Shown one piece after another: positions 24,891-36,259 of a stretch of DNA of 64,000 nucleotides. The stretch is from Planctomycetota bacterium (GTDB taxonomy: Bacteria; Planctomycetota; Phycisphaerae; Phycisphaerales; UBA1924), in NCBI GenBank assembly GCA_018242625.1, contig JAFEBO010000003.1:372001-436000 (forward strand), given 5' to 3'. Position numbers and translations under genes: made by a program. The notes below the pieces were generated by a model that saw only the letters and a program-made list of their open reading frames with translations, ran no database searches and had not been told where the DNA came from. Position 1 is the stretch's first letter. Each line of letters starts with the position of its first letter.

Positions 24891-24909
24891 GCGCGGCCGC
24901 AGCGCACGT

Positions 24910-25677
24910 TCATTTGAGATACACCGGGCTCACCAGGTACTTCCAATCTTCGTGCCCGTGCGGCGGGATGTTCTCGGGCAGCACCCCCTCGTACGGGTCG
25001 TCGTTGAGATCTCGACCGTTGTGCCAGCGGCAGTCCGGATTGCCGGTGTCCATGAATCGGACGAGTTCGACGTGGCCGTCGTTGAAGCCGTAAGTGCCTT
25101 TTTTGTCGTGCCAGAAGGCGAACCGTCCGCCCCGATCGTCATACATGGCGACGATGTAATTGATCACTCGGATATCCGGGAAAATGGCGCGGTTTTCGGC
25201 GAGCAGGATGGTGTGGCTGGGCCGGAGGATCTGGGACTCCGGACGGGCTTCCTCATCTTTTTCCTTTTTGAGCTTCCAGAGAAGGTGGCCGTTGAGCGAA
25301 TAGTGCGATGCCTCGTCGCCGACGCAGGTTGTCCCGTTGTCAAACCACCCGATTTCGCTCTGGGCCGGCTGGATGGCGTTGCGGCAGGTCCAGCTCTTGC
25401 CGGGCGGGACGTAGCCCTCTTTGACAAAGTTGTACCGCCACGTGACGTGCTCGTCCTTCTTCCCGGCGACGAGCGTCCGGTTCTCGGGGAGCTGGCCGCG
25501 GTGCATCGTGCTGAAGGCGGTGATGGCCGCGACGATTTGACGGGAGTTGTTCTGGCAGACCACCGTTCGGGCCCGGTCCATCGCCCCCTTCAGAGCGGGC
25601 GCGGCCAGCCCGATCAGCACCGCGATCACCGCGATGACGACCAGCAGTTCGACGAGTGTGAAGCCGCGCCGGTTCAT
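24910..25677 (-). CDS. Type II pseudopilin-like protein
   Basis: A 255-residue protein starting MNRRGFTLVELLVVIAVIAV, a prepilin peptidase site with Glu at +5 and a hydrophobic helix. The soluble domain has the QNNSRQIVAAITAFSTMH helix extension, Cys residues in WTCRNA and TTCVGDEASHYSLNGH, and the FNDGHVELVRF element with the Y/F-x-D-G-H-V pattern of DUF1559-like planctomycete proteins. The ATG overlaps the stop of the upstream sigma-factor gene (ATGA), so the two are translationally coupled. It is expected to be processed and assembled at the inner membrane. Confidence 0.88.
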   Translation of the reverse strand: MNRRGFTLVELLVVIAVIAVLIGLAAPALKGAMDRARTVVCQNNSRQIVAAITAFSTMHRGQLPENRTLVAGKKDEHVTWRYNFVKEGYVPPGKSWTCRNAIQPAQSEIGWFDNGTTCVGDEASHYSLNGHLLWKLKKEKDEEARPESQILRPSHTILLAENRAIFPDIRVINYIVAMYDDRGGRFAFWHDKKGTYGFNDGHVELVRFMDTGNPDCRWHNGRDLNDDPYEGVLPENIPPHGHEDWKYLVSPVYLK

Positions 25678-27437
25678 TTGCCACCATCCTGGAACGAGAA
25701 CTGCGCGATCTCCCCCGTCTTCCCATCCAGGCCCGCCGGCCACTCGTTCAGCTTCTTGGCTTTAGGGTCGTTCCACGCGATGGTCCAGCCCTTTTCGTCG
25801 CGTCGCGCGAGCACCTTGACGCGCTGACCGACCAGCCCCATATCCATCTGGTTCGCGGCGAAGATGCCCTGGATCCGCACAAAGGGCCCCGCGTTCTCCC
25901 ATTCGAGCACCCGGATTCTCACGGCCGGGAACGCCGAGCCGTCTTCCTGCAGCCAGGAGAGCGTCAGGAAGTCCTTGTCGAGCTCGAGCTGGCAATCGTT
26001 GACGAACCCCCACTCGCCCGCAATCGCGGGAATGCTCGGCGCGGAAGCCCCCGCCCGGGGCGGCCTGATGCGCCCGACCACAATCTTCGCCTCTTCGGGA
26101 ATGAAGACCGTCTGCTGCTTGCCCGGCTCGGGCTCCGGCGGCTTCACGCCGACCTTGAAGTAGAACGTGAGCAGCTCTCCCTCAAGCTCGAATCGGCAGT
26201 CGCGCTCCTTTCCGAGTAGCGCATCCTTCATGAATTGCTGCGTGGTCGTCCATTTCTCCACGCGCACCCGCGTCGTTCCTTTCGCCGATCCAGCTTTGTT
26301 CGCGACTTTCTCGCCGCCAACGCTCAGAACGCGGAGCGCGATCTCTTCGATCGGGTGCTTTGAGTCGGGGCCAAAGTGCACGCGGATCATGTCGCTGTCG
26401 TGCTCGAAAACTCCGTCCGGCGTTTCACCCGCGGTCTGGGAAACGAGGCGCGCGGGCCGGGTGGCCGCGGCCGGCCGATCGAACCCGCCGGCCTTCTGCG
26501 GGTTGGGCGCGGGAGCCGCCCCGGCGAGCATCGTGTGCGCCTGCTTGCCGAAGAACCAAAGCCCGCCGCCGACGGCGCCGAGTCCGAGGATCGACGCGAG
26601 CGCGATTGCGCCGAGTTTCAGACCAATCGTCGCCGTTCCCACGCCCGCGCCGGCGACCCCGTTGCCCATCTCCGCGAGCCCGACACTCATGAAGGACGAT
26701 GTCAGCGAAGAGCTCACCGGGCCCGCGCTCGCGTGCGTGAGCGCACCAGCCAGCGCCGGGCTTGCGAAGCCCGAAGCCCCCACCGCCCCCACCGCTCCCA
26801 CCGCTCCGGCCACGCCCGCCGCCCCAAGCCCGATCGCCGGCGACACGCCGCGTTGGGTCAGTTCCTTCCGCAGTTTCTCGAGCGCGGCATCGATCCGCCG
26901 GTGCATCGTTCCGGGATTCACCTTCGCTTCGCGGGCCATCTCCACCTGCGGCCGCCCGACCAGAAAGCGGGAAACGATCAGTTCCCGGTCGCTCTCCTGG
27001 AGCGCCGCGATGGCATCGTCGAGCAGGGGCTTGATCTCGCGCCATGTGCGCTCGGTCTCGTCCTGCGCGACTCCTTCCGAAGCGGCCGCCCCCTCCGCCC
27101 GCTGCTGCGTCGCCCGAGCCCGAAGGAGGTCGATACTGGTGCGGAGCGCACAGGCGTGCAGCCATGCCGCGACGTTGGAGCGGATCTCTCCCGCCCGACG
27201 AGCCAGCTTCAGGAACGTTTCCTGGGCCGCATCCTCTGCGTCCGCCGTGGACTTCATGACCCGCGCACAGGTGTGCACCACCATGGCCTGATAGCGATGG
27301 ACCAGCACCTCGAACGCGCGTGGGTCTCCGATCCGGGCGTAGCGATCCAGGGCCGACGCGTCGTCCAGGACGAGCACCTCCCCGCTGGACAGTCGGGGGA
27401 GCAGGCTGTGGGCGATCGAGCGGATGATCCGGGTCAT
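25674..27437 (-). CDS. ECF sigma factor with a transmembrane C-terminal extension
   Basis: A 587-residue protein. Residues 1-205 form an ECF sigma factor: region 2 (RAFEVLVHRYQAMVVHTCARV, DAEDAAQETFLKLARR) and region 4 (LQESDRELIVSRFLVGRPQVE, MAREAKVNPGTMHRRIDAAL). An Ala/Gly/Val-rich linker follows, with a membrane helix near residues 305-330 (LGAIALASILGLGAVGGGLWFF), a Pro-rich spacer and a C-terminal domain of about 240 residues that would be extracytoplasmic. Such extended, membrane-bound sigma factors occur in planctomycetes; the extension may sense or replace the anti-sigma. The ATG at 27437 follows AAGGAAG. It is coupled to a pseudopilin and divergent from the Ig/EF-hand protein at 27606. 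Confidence 0.85.
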   Translation of the reverse strand: MTRIIRSIAHSLLPRLSSGEVLVLDDASALDRYARIGDPRAFEVLVHRYQAMVVHTCARVMKSTADAEDAAQETFLKLARRAGEIRSNVAAWLHACALRTSIDLLRARATQQRAEGAAASEGVAQDETERTWREIKPLLDDAIAALQESDRELIVSRFLVGRPQVEMAREAKVNPGTMHRRIDAALEKLRKELTQRGVSPAIGLGAAGVAGAVGAVGAVGASGFASPALAGALTHASAGPVSSSLTSSFMSVGLAEMGNGVAGAGVGTATIGLKLGAIALASILGLGAVGGGLWFFGKQAHTMLAGAAPAPNPQKAGGFDRPAAATRPARLVSQTAGETPDGVFEHDSDMIRVHFGPDSKHPIEEIALRVLSVGGEKVANKAGSAKGTTRVRVEKWTTTQQFMKDALLGKERDCRFELEGELLTFYFKVGVKPPEPEPGKQQTVFIPEEAKIVVGRIRPPRAGASAPSIPAIAGEWGFVNDCQLELDKDFLTLSWLQEDGSAFPAVRIRVLEWENAGPFVRIQGIFAANQMDMGLVGQRVKVLARRDEKGWTIAWNDPKAKKLNEWPAGLDGKTGEIAQFSFQDGGK

Positions 27438-27536
27438 GGGTTGCTTCCTTTCAAGATAGTCGGAAGCGGCTCTGTTAAATTGCGCGCCAACCCCACAAAA
27501 TTGGCGCACCCGGCAGCCCTCTTGGCGGCTTTTTGT

Positions 27537-27564
27537 TTGCCGCTGAATGACCGGTTTGTACAAT
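27537..27564 (+). promoter_or_regulatory. Candidate sigma-70-type promoter of the Ig/EF-hand gene
   Basis: TTGCCG (27537) and TACAAT (27559) are separated by 16 bp, placing a start of transcription near 27571, about 35 bp before the ATG. A short inverted repeat (GCGCCAA with TTGGCGC, 27483-27507) lies between this promoter and the divergent sigma-factor gene and could be an operator for both. Pattern match only. Confidence 0.35.
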
Positions 27565-27605
27565 TTCCCCGCGGCGTTCAGCCGGGCTTTTTCCGGGGAG
27601 TTTTC

Positions 27606-29237
27606 ATGCGTTGGACGAGTGGGGTCGTGATAGCGGCGTTTGCGGGCGGTTCGATCGGGTTTGCCAGTTTCGCGGAGGCGGCGTGGCCGCCGAAGTGGTT
27701 TGGGAAGACTTCCACGAACCATTCCGTCGGAGGCCGCGTGAGCGCGCAGACAATCGGGCCCGCCCAAATCGGGACTTACAACGAATCCACTTCCGACTTT
27801 GTGCCTTTGTCGCGTGCTGCCGACGCGGGCCGGGAAGCACTGAATTGCGACAACAGTCTTGTCGCGTCGTCATCGGCGAACTCGAACGGGTCCACATACT
27901 CCGTCCGACAGCTTCCTGATACGTCGTCCAGTCTGTTTTATGCGGGCGTTACCGCAGCCGCAGGGTTCTCGGGGAGCGCCGACAACTGGCCCTGTGAGAT
28001 TGGCGGAACGCCCGCTTGCCCCGGTCCGCTTTACATTTACCCCAACTCAAGCTTCTTTGGAAGTGCGCTTTCAACGATCGAATTTGAGCTGCTGCGCCCC
28101 GCGGACCTCGCTCTCGCACAATATCGGGTCGAAGGAACCGAGTTGGTCTGGCTTGGCAATGCCTCACCGCAATTGGTTGCGAAGGTCAAGTTGACTGGTC
28201 CATCCGGCGTGCTGCACGAGAGTTCGGTTTCTCTCCCGACGCCCGGTGGGTACATCTCTCTTCCGTCGCCCGGCGGCTTGTTCCGCGTGCCGCCGGGAAC
28301 GTACAAGCTGACCGCAGAGACGCACGGAAGCGGTGTGGGAACGACGGGTCCCGGTGGCATCACGCAGTCTGTGGGCTTCTTCAGCAACGCGGAGTTCGGC
28401 GTCGGCCTGAGTCCAGTGCTGTGCCCTGAGTCCGAGGGCCAGCCGACAGAGATCTTCTGGCCCGCCAACCAACCCGGTGGCACAATTAGTTTCGGCGTGG
28501 CTTGGCGAGCCAACAACGTCGCGTCCGTGACCCACCAGTGGTACCGAAACGGCGTGCCGCTCTCCGATATCGCGATCCCGGACGGACCCACAATCACCGG
28601 CTCCACTTCGACCGTTCTGCAAATCGACAACGCCACCCCCGCCTACGCCGGCGTCTACACCTGCATCCTCACCTGCAGCGACGGCTGCGACCCCGTCACC
28701 ATCCTCGGCGGCACATTCCGCACCGAGGGCGCGGCGTGCGCGACTGAGCCAGAGGTCTCAACGCTCTCATCCGCTTCTACCAGCTCCTGTGTCGGGGGTC
28801 AACTGTCGATGTCGGTCGATACAACCAACACCCAATCCATCCAGTGGCTCCGCAACGGCGGCGTGCTCTCGGACGGCCCCACTCTCGACGGCGCCATCAT
28901 CTCCGGTTCAAACACCGGCACGCTCACGATCACCGGCGCAAAAGAAACCGACTCGGGCTCCTACGGCATCCTCGCCACCGGGCCGTGCTCCTCCCGCGTC
29001 TTCAACAGCCTCTTCACTGCGACCGTCGCCGCAAGCTGCTGCCCGGCCGACCTCAACGGTGACAACTCCGTCGACGACGCCGACTTCGTCCTCTTCGTGA
29101 ACGCGTACAACATCCTCGACTGCGCCGACCCGACCATGCCCGCCGGATGCGCCGCCGACTTCAACACCGACAAAGTCGTCGATGACTCCGACTTTGTCAT
29201 CTTCGTTCCCGCGTATAACCAGTTGCTCTGCGATTGA
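27606..29237 (+). CDS. Secreted protein with Ig-like repeats and C-terminal paired EF-hand module
   Basis: A 543-residue protein with GGGGAG before the ATG and a signal peptide (MRWTSGVVIAAFAGGSIGFASFAEA). A unique N-terminal beta region follows (to about 275), then two Ig-like domains with the AYAGVYTCILTC and TDSGSYGILATG signatures, each preceded by a WYRNG or WLRNG strand. The C-terminus is CCPADLNGDNSVDDADFVLF followed by CAADFNTDKVVDDSDFVIF and ends in C-D: two calcium-loop motifs with flanking cysteines, as in dockerins. The same module ends the protein at 33784. It is probably an extracellular adhesive or matrix protein. Divergent from the transmembrane sigma factor, which may control it (inference). 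Confidence 0.85.
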   Translation: MRWTSGVVIAAFAGGSIGFASFAEAAWPPKWFGKTSTNHSVGGRVSAQTIGPAQIGTYNESTSDFVPLSRAADAGREALNCDNSLVASSSANSNGSTYSVRQLPDTSSSLFYAGVTAAAGFSGSADNWPCEIGGTPACPGPLYIYPNSSFFGSALSTIEFELLRPADLALAQYRVEGTELVWLGNASPQLVAKVKLTGPSGVLHESSVSLPTPGGYISLPSPGGLFRVPPGTYKLTAETHGSGVGTTGPGGITQSVGFFSNAEFGVGLSPVLCPESEGQPTEIFWPANQPGGTISFGVAWRANNVASVTHQWYRNGVPLSDIAIPDGPTITGSTSTVLQIDNATPAYAGVYTCILTCSDGCDPVTILGGTFRTEGAACATEPEVSTLSSASTSSCVGGQLSMSVDTTNTQSIQWLRNGGVLSDGPTLDGAIISGSNTGTLTITGAKETDSGSYGILATGPCSSRVFNSLFTATVAASCCPADLNGDNSVDDADFVLFVNAYNILDCADPTMPAGCAADFNTDKVVDDSDFVIFVPAYNQLLCD

Positions 29238-29280
29238 ACCGCGTCAAGCGCGCGAAACCCAAAGAAACCCCTCAAAGAAA

Positions 29281-29310
29281 AAGCCCCGAGGCTCGGTGCC
29301 TCGGGGCTTT
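29281..29310. terminator. Bidirectional terminator between convergent genes
   Basis: AAGCCCCGAGG (29281-29291) pairs perfectly with CCTCGGGGCTT (29299-29309) over a 7-base loop, with an A-run before and T residues after, so it can stop transcripts of both the Ig/EF-hand gene and ppdK. Confidence 0.85.
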
Positions 29311-29336
29311 GATGTATGGACATTCGGATGGGGGAA

Positions 29337-32096
<2,760 letters not shown>

Positions 32097-32122
32097 TTCC
32101 TTCGCTCTTTCTCTGGCTAAAG

Positions 32123-32149
32123 CGGTCCCGCTTTCCTGACACGGGACCG
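32123..32149 (-). promoter_or_regulatory. Hairpin in the ppdK leader
   Basis: CGGTCCCG (32123-32130) pairs with CGGGACCG (32142-32149) over 11 bases, about 27-53 bp upstream of the ppdK start. It could modulate translation or be part of a regulatory leader; there is no T-run. No known riboswitch pattern is recognised here. Confidence 0.35.
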
Positions 32150-32338
32150 AAGTGCGACTTCAATCTGCCGTCAAACAATGAAAACGATGCGCAGGGACAC
32201 AGCCGAACAAACGACGACTGCACCTCATGAACCGTTTCGCACTGCCGCGGCAGGGACAAAGATTCTAGGTCACAAACACACGCCCGACGACCCATTCGAT
32301 TCATTCAAAATGGCTGTTTTTGAGCCGTGCTGACCGGC

Positions 32339-33637
32339 ATGGCGTTTCAAGGATCCGTGAAACACTCCCCCCTCCAGCTTCTTCCCGGCCCGGCCAGAAT
32401 TCTGGCGGCATGGCCGGCCAAGGTGCCCCTGGCGGCACTGTGGCAAGGCCGGGGAGAGGGCCGCTTCATGCTGGGGGTTGCCGGGCGATCGACAACGGCC
32501 CGAACCGATCGCCAGCTGGATGAAGTGCTTACCGCAATCTGCGAACCGGCCGGCAAACCCGGCAGCTTCGGAACCGGCTGGCTCGGCTGGATTTCGTATG
32601 ACGCGGGGAGGTGCATCGAGCCCGCGCTGGGTGCGAGGCGCAGCGATCCGGATCGCGCGTGGCCTTTTGCCGCGTTTCGGCGCGTCGATGCGGCTCTCTG
32701 GTTTGAGCGCGGCGAGTGGCGGATCCATGGGGATGAAGGCCTGCTGCCGCTCGAGCAGCTTCTTGCCGCGGAGGACGGGAGCGATCCCGGCTTCCGGCTC
32801 GGCACGATCCAGAGCGGAACGGGGCGCGATGGCTTTCTTCATCAGGTTGAACGTGCGCTCGAGTACATCCGTGCGGGGGATATCTATCAGGTCAACCTCG
32901 CCCACCGGCTGACGTGCACTTTTTCTGGATCTGCTCGCTCGCTGTTTACTGAACTGGTGACGGCGGCCCGACCATGGCACGGCGGGTTCTTTGAAAGCGA
33001 ATCCGGCGAGGCGATCTGCAGCGTGAGTCCGGAGCTCTTTCTCGAGTTTGATCCGGCAACGCGGGTTGTCTCGACGCGGCCGATGAAAGGAACTCGTGCC
33101 GTGACAGGCTCGAATGCCGCCGCGGCAAGGCACGATCTGGAAGCGAGCGCCAAGGACCGCGCCGAGCTCGCGATGATTGTCGATCTGATGCGCAACGACC
33201 TTGGACGGGTCTGCGAGCTGGGCTCGGTGCGTGTCGAGAATGAGCGCGATTTTGAACGTCATGATTCGGGCGTTCTGCAGACCACGGCGACCGTGCGAGG
33301 GAGGCTCCGTCAGTCCAAGGGGCTCGGGGACCTGCTGCGCGGCGCGTTTCCGCCGGGCAGCGTGACGGGTGCGCCCAAGGTGCGCGCGATGCAGATCATC
33401 GAGGAGCTTGAGCCCTTTTCGCGCGGGCCCTACTGCGGCAGCATGATCTGGATCGGCGATGACGGGCGCATGCACGCCAATGTGCTGATACGAAGCGCGT
33501 GCATCAGCCGGATCGGGAGCGATCAGCAGATGCTGGATTACTGCGTCGGGGCGGGCATTGTCTCGGACAGCGATCCGAGAGCCGAGTGGGAAGAGACGAT
33601 GGTCAAGGCGGGCATTTTGACGCGCCTCAGGCACTAA
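32339..33637 (+). CDS. pabB: Aminodeoxychorismate synthase component I-like chorismate-binding enzyme
   Basis: It is a member of the chorismate-utilising family, here most like PabB, which makes 4-amino-4-deoxychorismate for folate. The 432-residue protein shows GDIYQVNLAHRLT, ICSVSPELFL, RPMKGTRAVTGS (Lys binding chorismate C4), IVDLMRNDLGRV, then GSVTGAPKVRAMQIIEELEP and RGPYCGSMIWIG, the family order. The anthranilate synthase TrpE is the close alternative; the PMKGTR and MRNDLGRV forms favour PabB. No glutaminase (PabA) gene adjoins it. The ATG at 32339 is used; a GTG at 32327 is also in frame. No clear ribosome site precedes either start. Confidence 0.88.
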   Translation: MAFQGSVKHSPLQLLPGPARILAAWPAKVPLAALWQGRGEGRFMLGVAGRSTTARTDRQLDEVLTAICEPAGKPGSFGTGWLGWISYDAGRCIEPALGARRSDPDRAWPFAAFRRVDAALWFERGEWRIHGDEGLLPLEQLLAAEDGSDPGFRLGTIQSGTGRDGFLHQVERALEYIRAGDIYQVNLAHRLTCTFSGSARSLFTELVTAARPWHGGFFESESGEAICSVSPELFLEFDPATRVVSTRPMKGTRAVTGSNAAAARHDLEASAKDRAELAMIVDLMRNDLGRVCELGSVRVENERDFERHDSGVLQTTATVRGRLRQSKGLGDLLRGAFPPGSVTGAPKVRAMQIIEELEPFSRGPYCGSMIWIGDDGRMHANVLIRSACISRIGSDQQMLDYCVGAGIVSDSDPRAEWEETMVKAGILTRLRH

Positions 33638-33783
33638 ACGCCGGCCTCTCCGAACGTTCTTCGCGGGTTCGCACTTTCTACATGTTTCCGTGGGAACCGT
33701 CGGGAAATCCGGGCGAATCGCAGGCAGCGGGCATCGCGCGGGTTGGTGCCGCGGGCGGGAAGATCGCGGGAACGGCGCAATGT

Positions 33784-35136
33784 ATGAAGAGCTGGACGCT
33801 GGGCGGTTGTCTTTGCGCGACGGTTGTGACGGCTGCAAACGCTCAGGTGCTGCATCACCGGGACCTGCTGATCGGGTTTTCGAGTGGCACGCAGTCGGGT
33901 ATCTACGCGGTCGATCCGATCAGCGGGACGATCCGAGGGCTGGTTTCCGGGAGCAGCATGAAGTCCGGCTGGCCGCCGTCCGCTCCGCGCGGCTCGGGCG
34001 CGGTGCTTTCGACGCAGCCATCGCTCGTTACGACCCGGAGCGGGGGGATCTACGTAGCGGCGACCAGTTCATCCAAGCCGGCTCTGGCCGGTGTAGATTC
34101 AGAAACGGGGAACAGGTCGGCCGTCATCGGCGGGTGGCCTTCGTATTACTCCGAAGCCGGGGCGCTCGCCCTTTTGGATCAAAGAACGATCGTGGCGGGA
34201 TCTCTTGTGGGTGTGCCTCAGAAACCCGGGACGTATCTTGGCGCTCTCTTTCAGATGTCGCTCGCATCGAACAGCTATGAACAGATTGCGGGCGGCCTGA
34301 TGAGCGAAGGTCCGGCGTTCGCGTCGCCGATGTCGATCGCTCCGATATCCAGAAGCAGTTTCTACGTCGGCGATTACCCGTCCTTCGGAGCATCGGGACC
34401 GGCCGTGCTGAAAACATCGGTGCAAACGCACACGACGACGATCACAACGATCCCGTCATCGCAGCCGATCCTTCGTTCCACCGTCACGGGCGGGAACGTG
34501 TCATCTTCTCCCGTCCCTTTCCTTCCCGCGAACTACGGGAGCGGCCCCGTCTGCGATTCTTCCGCGTATCGGCTTGCAATCGTGGACGGATCGCTGGCGG
34601 TCTGCGTGAACTCGCAACTCTTCGGATACACGGGCGGCATTGTGAATGTTGACGATGCGGATGGCGGCCGGTCGCTCACCTACGGCTTCGCTCTCGACGC
34701 GCAGAACCAGACCGTCTCGTCGCTGCCGCTCAATGCGTCCGATACTTTCACGACAGATCCTTCGACGATCCTTCCGTATCCCAACGGAGAAATCATCATC
34801 GCCGAGTGGTATCCACTCAGCCGCATCATCGCGTTCAACCCTTCTACGCGTCTCTATCGAGTCGTTGCCGACTTCTCAACCTATTACGCTCCCGCAGGCT
34901 TTGGCGGAAGCGGCAAAGGCCTGGCGATCTACACCAACTGTCCTGCGGACATCAATCTGGACGGTGTCGCGGATGACAGCGATTTCTCGGAGTTCGTCGT
35001 CGCGTATGACATTCTTGACTGCGCTGATGCCGCCATGCCGCTCCCGTGTCCGAGCGATTTGAACGCCGACGGCCTGGTGGATGATTCGGACTTTTCGATC
35101 TTTGTTGTCGGCTATGACGCTCTGCTCTGCGAATAG
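33784..35136 (+). CDS. Secreted protein with C-terminal paired EF-hand module
   Basis: A 450-residue protein with a signal peptide (MKSWTLGGCLCATVVTAANA). The body (residues 21-375) is a beta-rich repeat region resembling a propeller: LLIGFSSGTQSGIYAVDPIS, GGIYVAATSSSKPALAGVDS, EIIIAEWYPLSRIIAFNPST and similar blades read out position-dependent values. The C-terminus is CPADINLDGVADDSDFSEF and CPSDLNADGLVDDSDFSIF, two calcium loops ending in L-L-C-E, clearly related to the module ending the protein at 27606. In-frame starts at 33681 and earlier exist, but the signal peptide decides the start. It is convergent with the GT2 gene (4 bp apart). Extracellular function unknown. Confidence 0.78.
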   Translation: MKSWTLGGCLCATVVTAANAQVLHHRDLLIGFSSGTQSGIYAVDPISGTIRGLVSGSSMKSGWPPSAPRGSGAVLSTQPSLVTTRSGGIYVAATSSSKPALAGVDSETGNRSAVIGGWPSYYSEAGALALLDQRTIVAGSLVGVPQKPGTYLGALFQMSLASNSYEQIAGGLMSEGPAFASPMSIAPISRSSFYVGDYPSFGASGPAVLKTSVQTHTTTITTIPSSQPILRSTVTGGNVSSSPVPFLPANYGSGPVCDSSAYRLAIVDGSLAVCVNSQLFGYTGGIVNVDDADGGRSLTYGFALDAQNQTVSSLPLNASDTFTTDPSTILPYPNGEIIIAEWYPLSRIIAFNPSTRLYRVVADFSTYYAPAGFGGSGKGLAIYTNCPADINLDGVADDSDFSEFVVAYDILDCADAAMPLPCPSDLNADGLVDDSDFSIFVVGYDALLCE

Positions 35137-35139
35137 CCG

Positions 35140-36246
35140 CTAAGCAGCGCGAATCAGCGTGGACGGCGCCTCGCCGAGGCGGCAGGGAGCCACAACTCTC
35201 GCATCCGACCGGCGGCGCTCGAACGCGTCCATCATGGGTCCGGGCGAGAGCGTGCCGATGACGAGCGCTTCGGCCTGCTCCTCTTGCACTTCGGCGATTC
35301 CAAGCTCCGCGAGCACCGCACGCACAATCTCCGCGTTTTTTCCGGGCTCGATCACGGCCGCGGTGCGCACCCCGCGCAGCGAGAGGTTCCAGGCGAGCCC
35401 CTCGCGTGCCGCGGCGGCGCCCGTGAATCGGCGCCAGAGGTCGGGCGGCATGGGAGTGCGGCGCTGCGATCGGATGGACCGAGCGAGTTCGCGAAGACCG
35501 TTCGCGAAGCCGGAGATCGCATTTTCTTTCGTCGCGATCGCCCGATATCGCTGCCGCATCGCGCGAAGCTGCCGGCGCCGGGTGGCCGGGGGCGCATAGC
35601 GCTGGATGACCCAGCCGTTGTTCCGCACCAGGCGACCCAGGATCGTGTTCATGTCTCGGCCCGCCGTCACCTTGCGGTGAAGAACTCGGAAGCGGCGATC
35701 GAATGCCACCCGGTATCCGTTCATCAGCATCCGGGCGGCAAGGTCGTATTCCTCGGCGTAATAGTTGAATGCCGCGTCGTACCCGCCCAGAGACGTGAAG
35801 AGGCCCCGGCGCACGGCCACGCCGCACCCGATGAAGACTTCGGGCAGTCCGCCCTGCTCGCGGCCGGTGATCGAGCGCGGGCACCCGCCAAGAAAAATAT
35901 CGGCGCTCACGGCGCCGACATCGGGCGGCTGTTGCCTGAGAACCTCGATGAAGCGAAGGTCCAGAGGGGCCGAGTCGTCGTCGAGCATGACGAGCCATTC
36001 GCTCGCGGGGTCGGCGTGGAGCGAAGCGAAGTTCCGCGCGGCCGCTCCCTGGTTCGAAGCTCGACGCACGAGGTCGATCGGGATGCCGCTGCGAAGTGCG
36101 CGGGGAAGGCGCGGCAAGGCATCCGAGGCGTTATCGACAACGATAATCTCGGCGCAGCCGGGATGTGCGCCCAGAATCTCGATGCCCGCGAGCGTCTCCT
36201 GCAGGACTTCGGGCCGGTTCCGCGTTGGGATGATGTAACTGATCAT
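35140..36246 (-). CDS. Glycosyltransferase family 2
   Basis: A 368-residue protein with the GT-A fold. It has the opening MISYIIPTRNRPEVLQETL, IIVVDNASD, NQGAAARNFASLHADPASEW, the metal-binding D-x-D in LVMLDDDSAPLD, and the acceptor motif GGYDAAFNYYAEEYDLAARM. The C-terminal 120 residues (from RRRQLRAMRQRY) are helical and basic, then an NAD-like element (RTAAVIEPGKNAEIVRAVL) that is not part of the GT core. It transfers a sugar in envelope or exopolysaccharide synthesis. Next to it, 13 bp upstream on the same strand, lies the HldE-like fusion, consistent with one heptose or glycan operon. Confidence 0.88.
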   Translation of the reverse strand: MISYIIPTRNRPEVLQETLAGIEILGAHPGCAEIIVVDNASDALPRLPRALRSGIPIDLVRRASNQGAAARNFASLHADPASEWLVMLDDDSAPLDLRFIEVLRQQPPDVGAVSADIFLGGCPRSITGREQGGLPEVFIGCGVAVRRGLFTSLGGYDAAFNYYAEEYDLAARMLMNGYRVAFDRRFRVLHRKVTAGRDMNTILGRLVRNNGWVIQRYAPPATRRRQLRAMRQRYRAIATKENAISGFANGLRELARSIRSQRRTPMPPDLWRRFTGAAAAREGLAWNLSLRGVRTAAVIEPGKNAEIVRAVLAELGIAEVQEEQAEALVIGTLSPGPMMDAFERRRSDARVVAPCRLGEAPSTLIRAA

Positions 36247-36259
36247 TCGGGCCTTGAAA

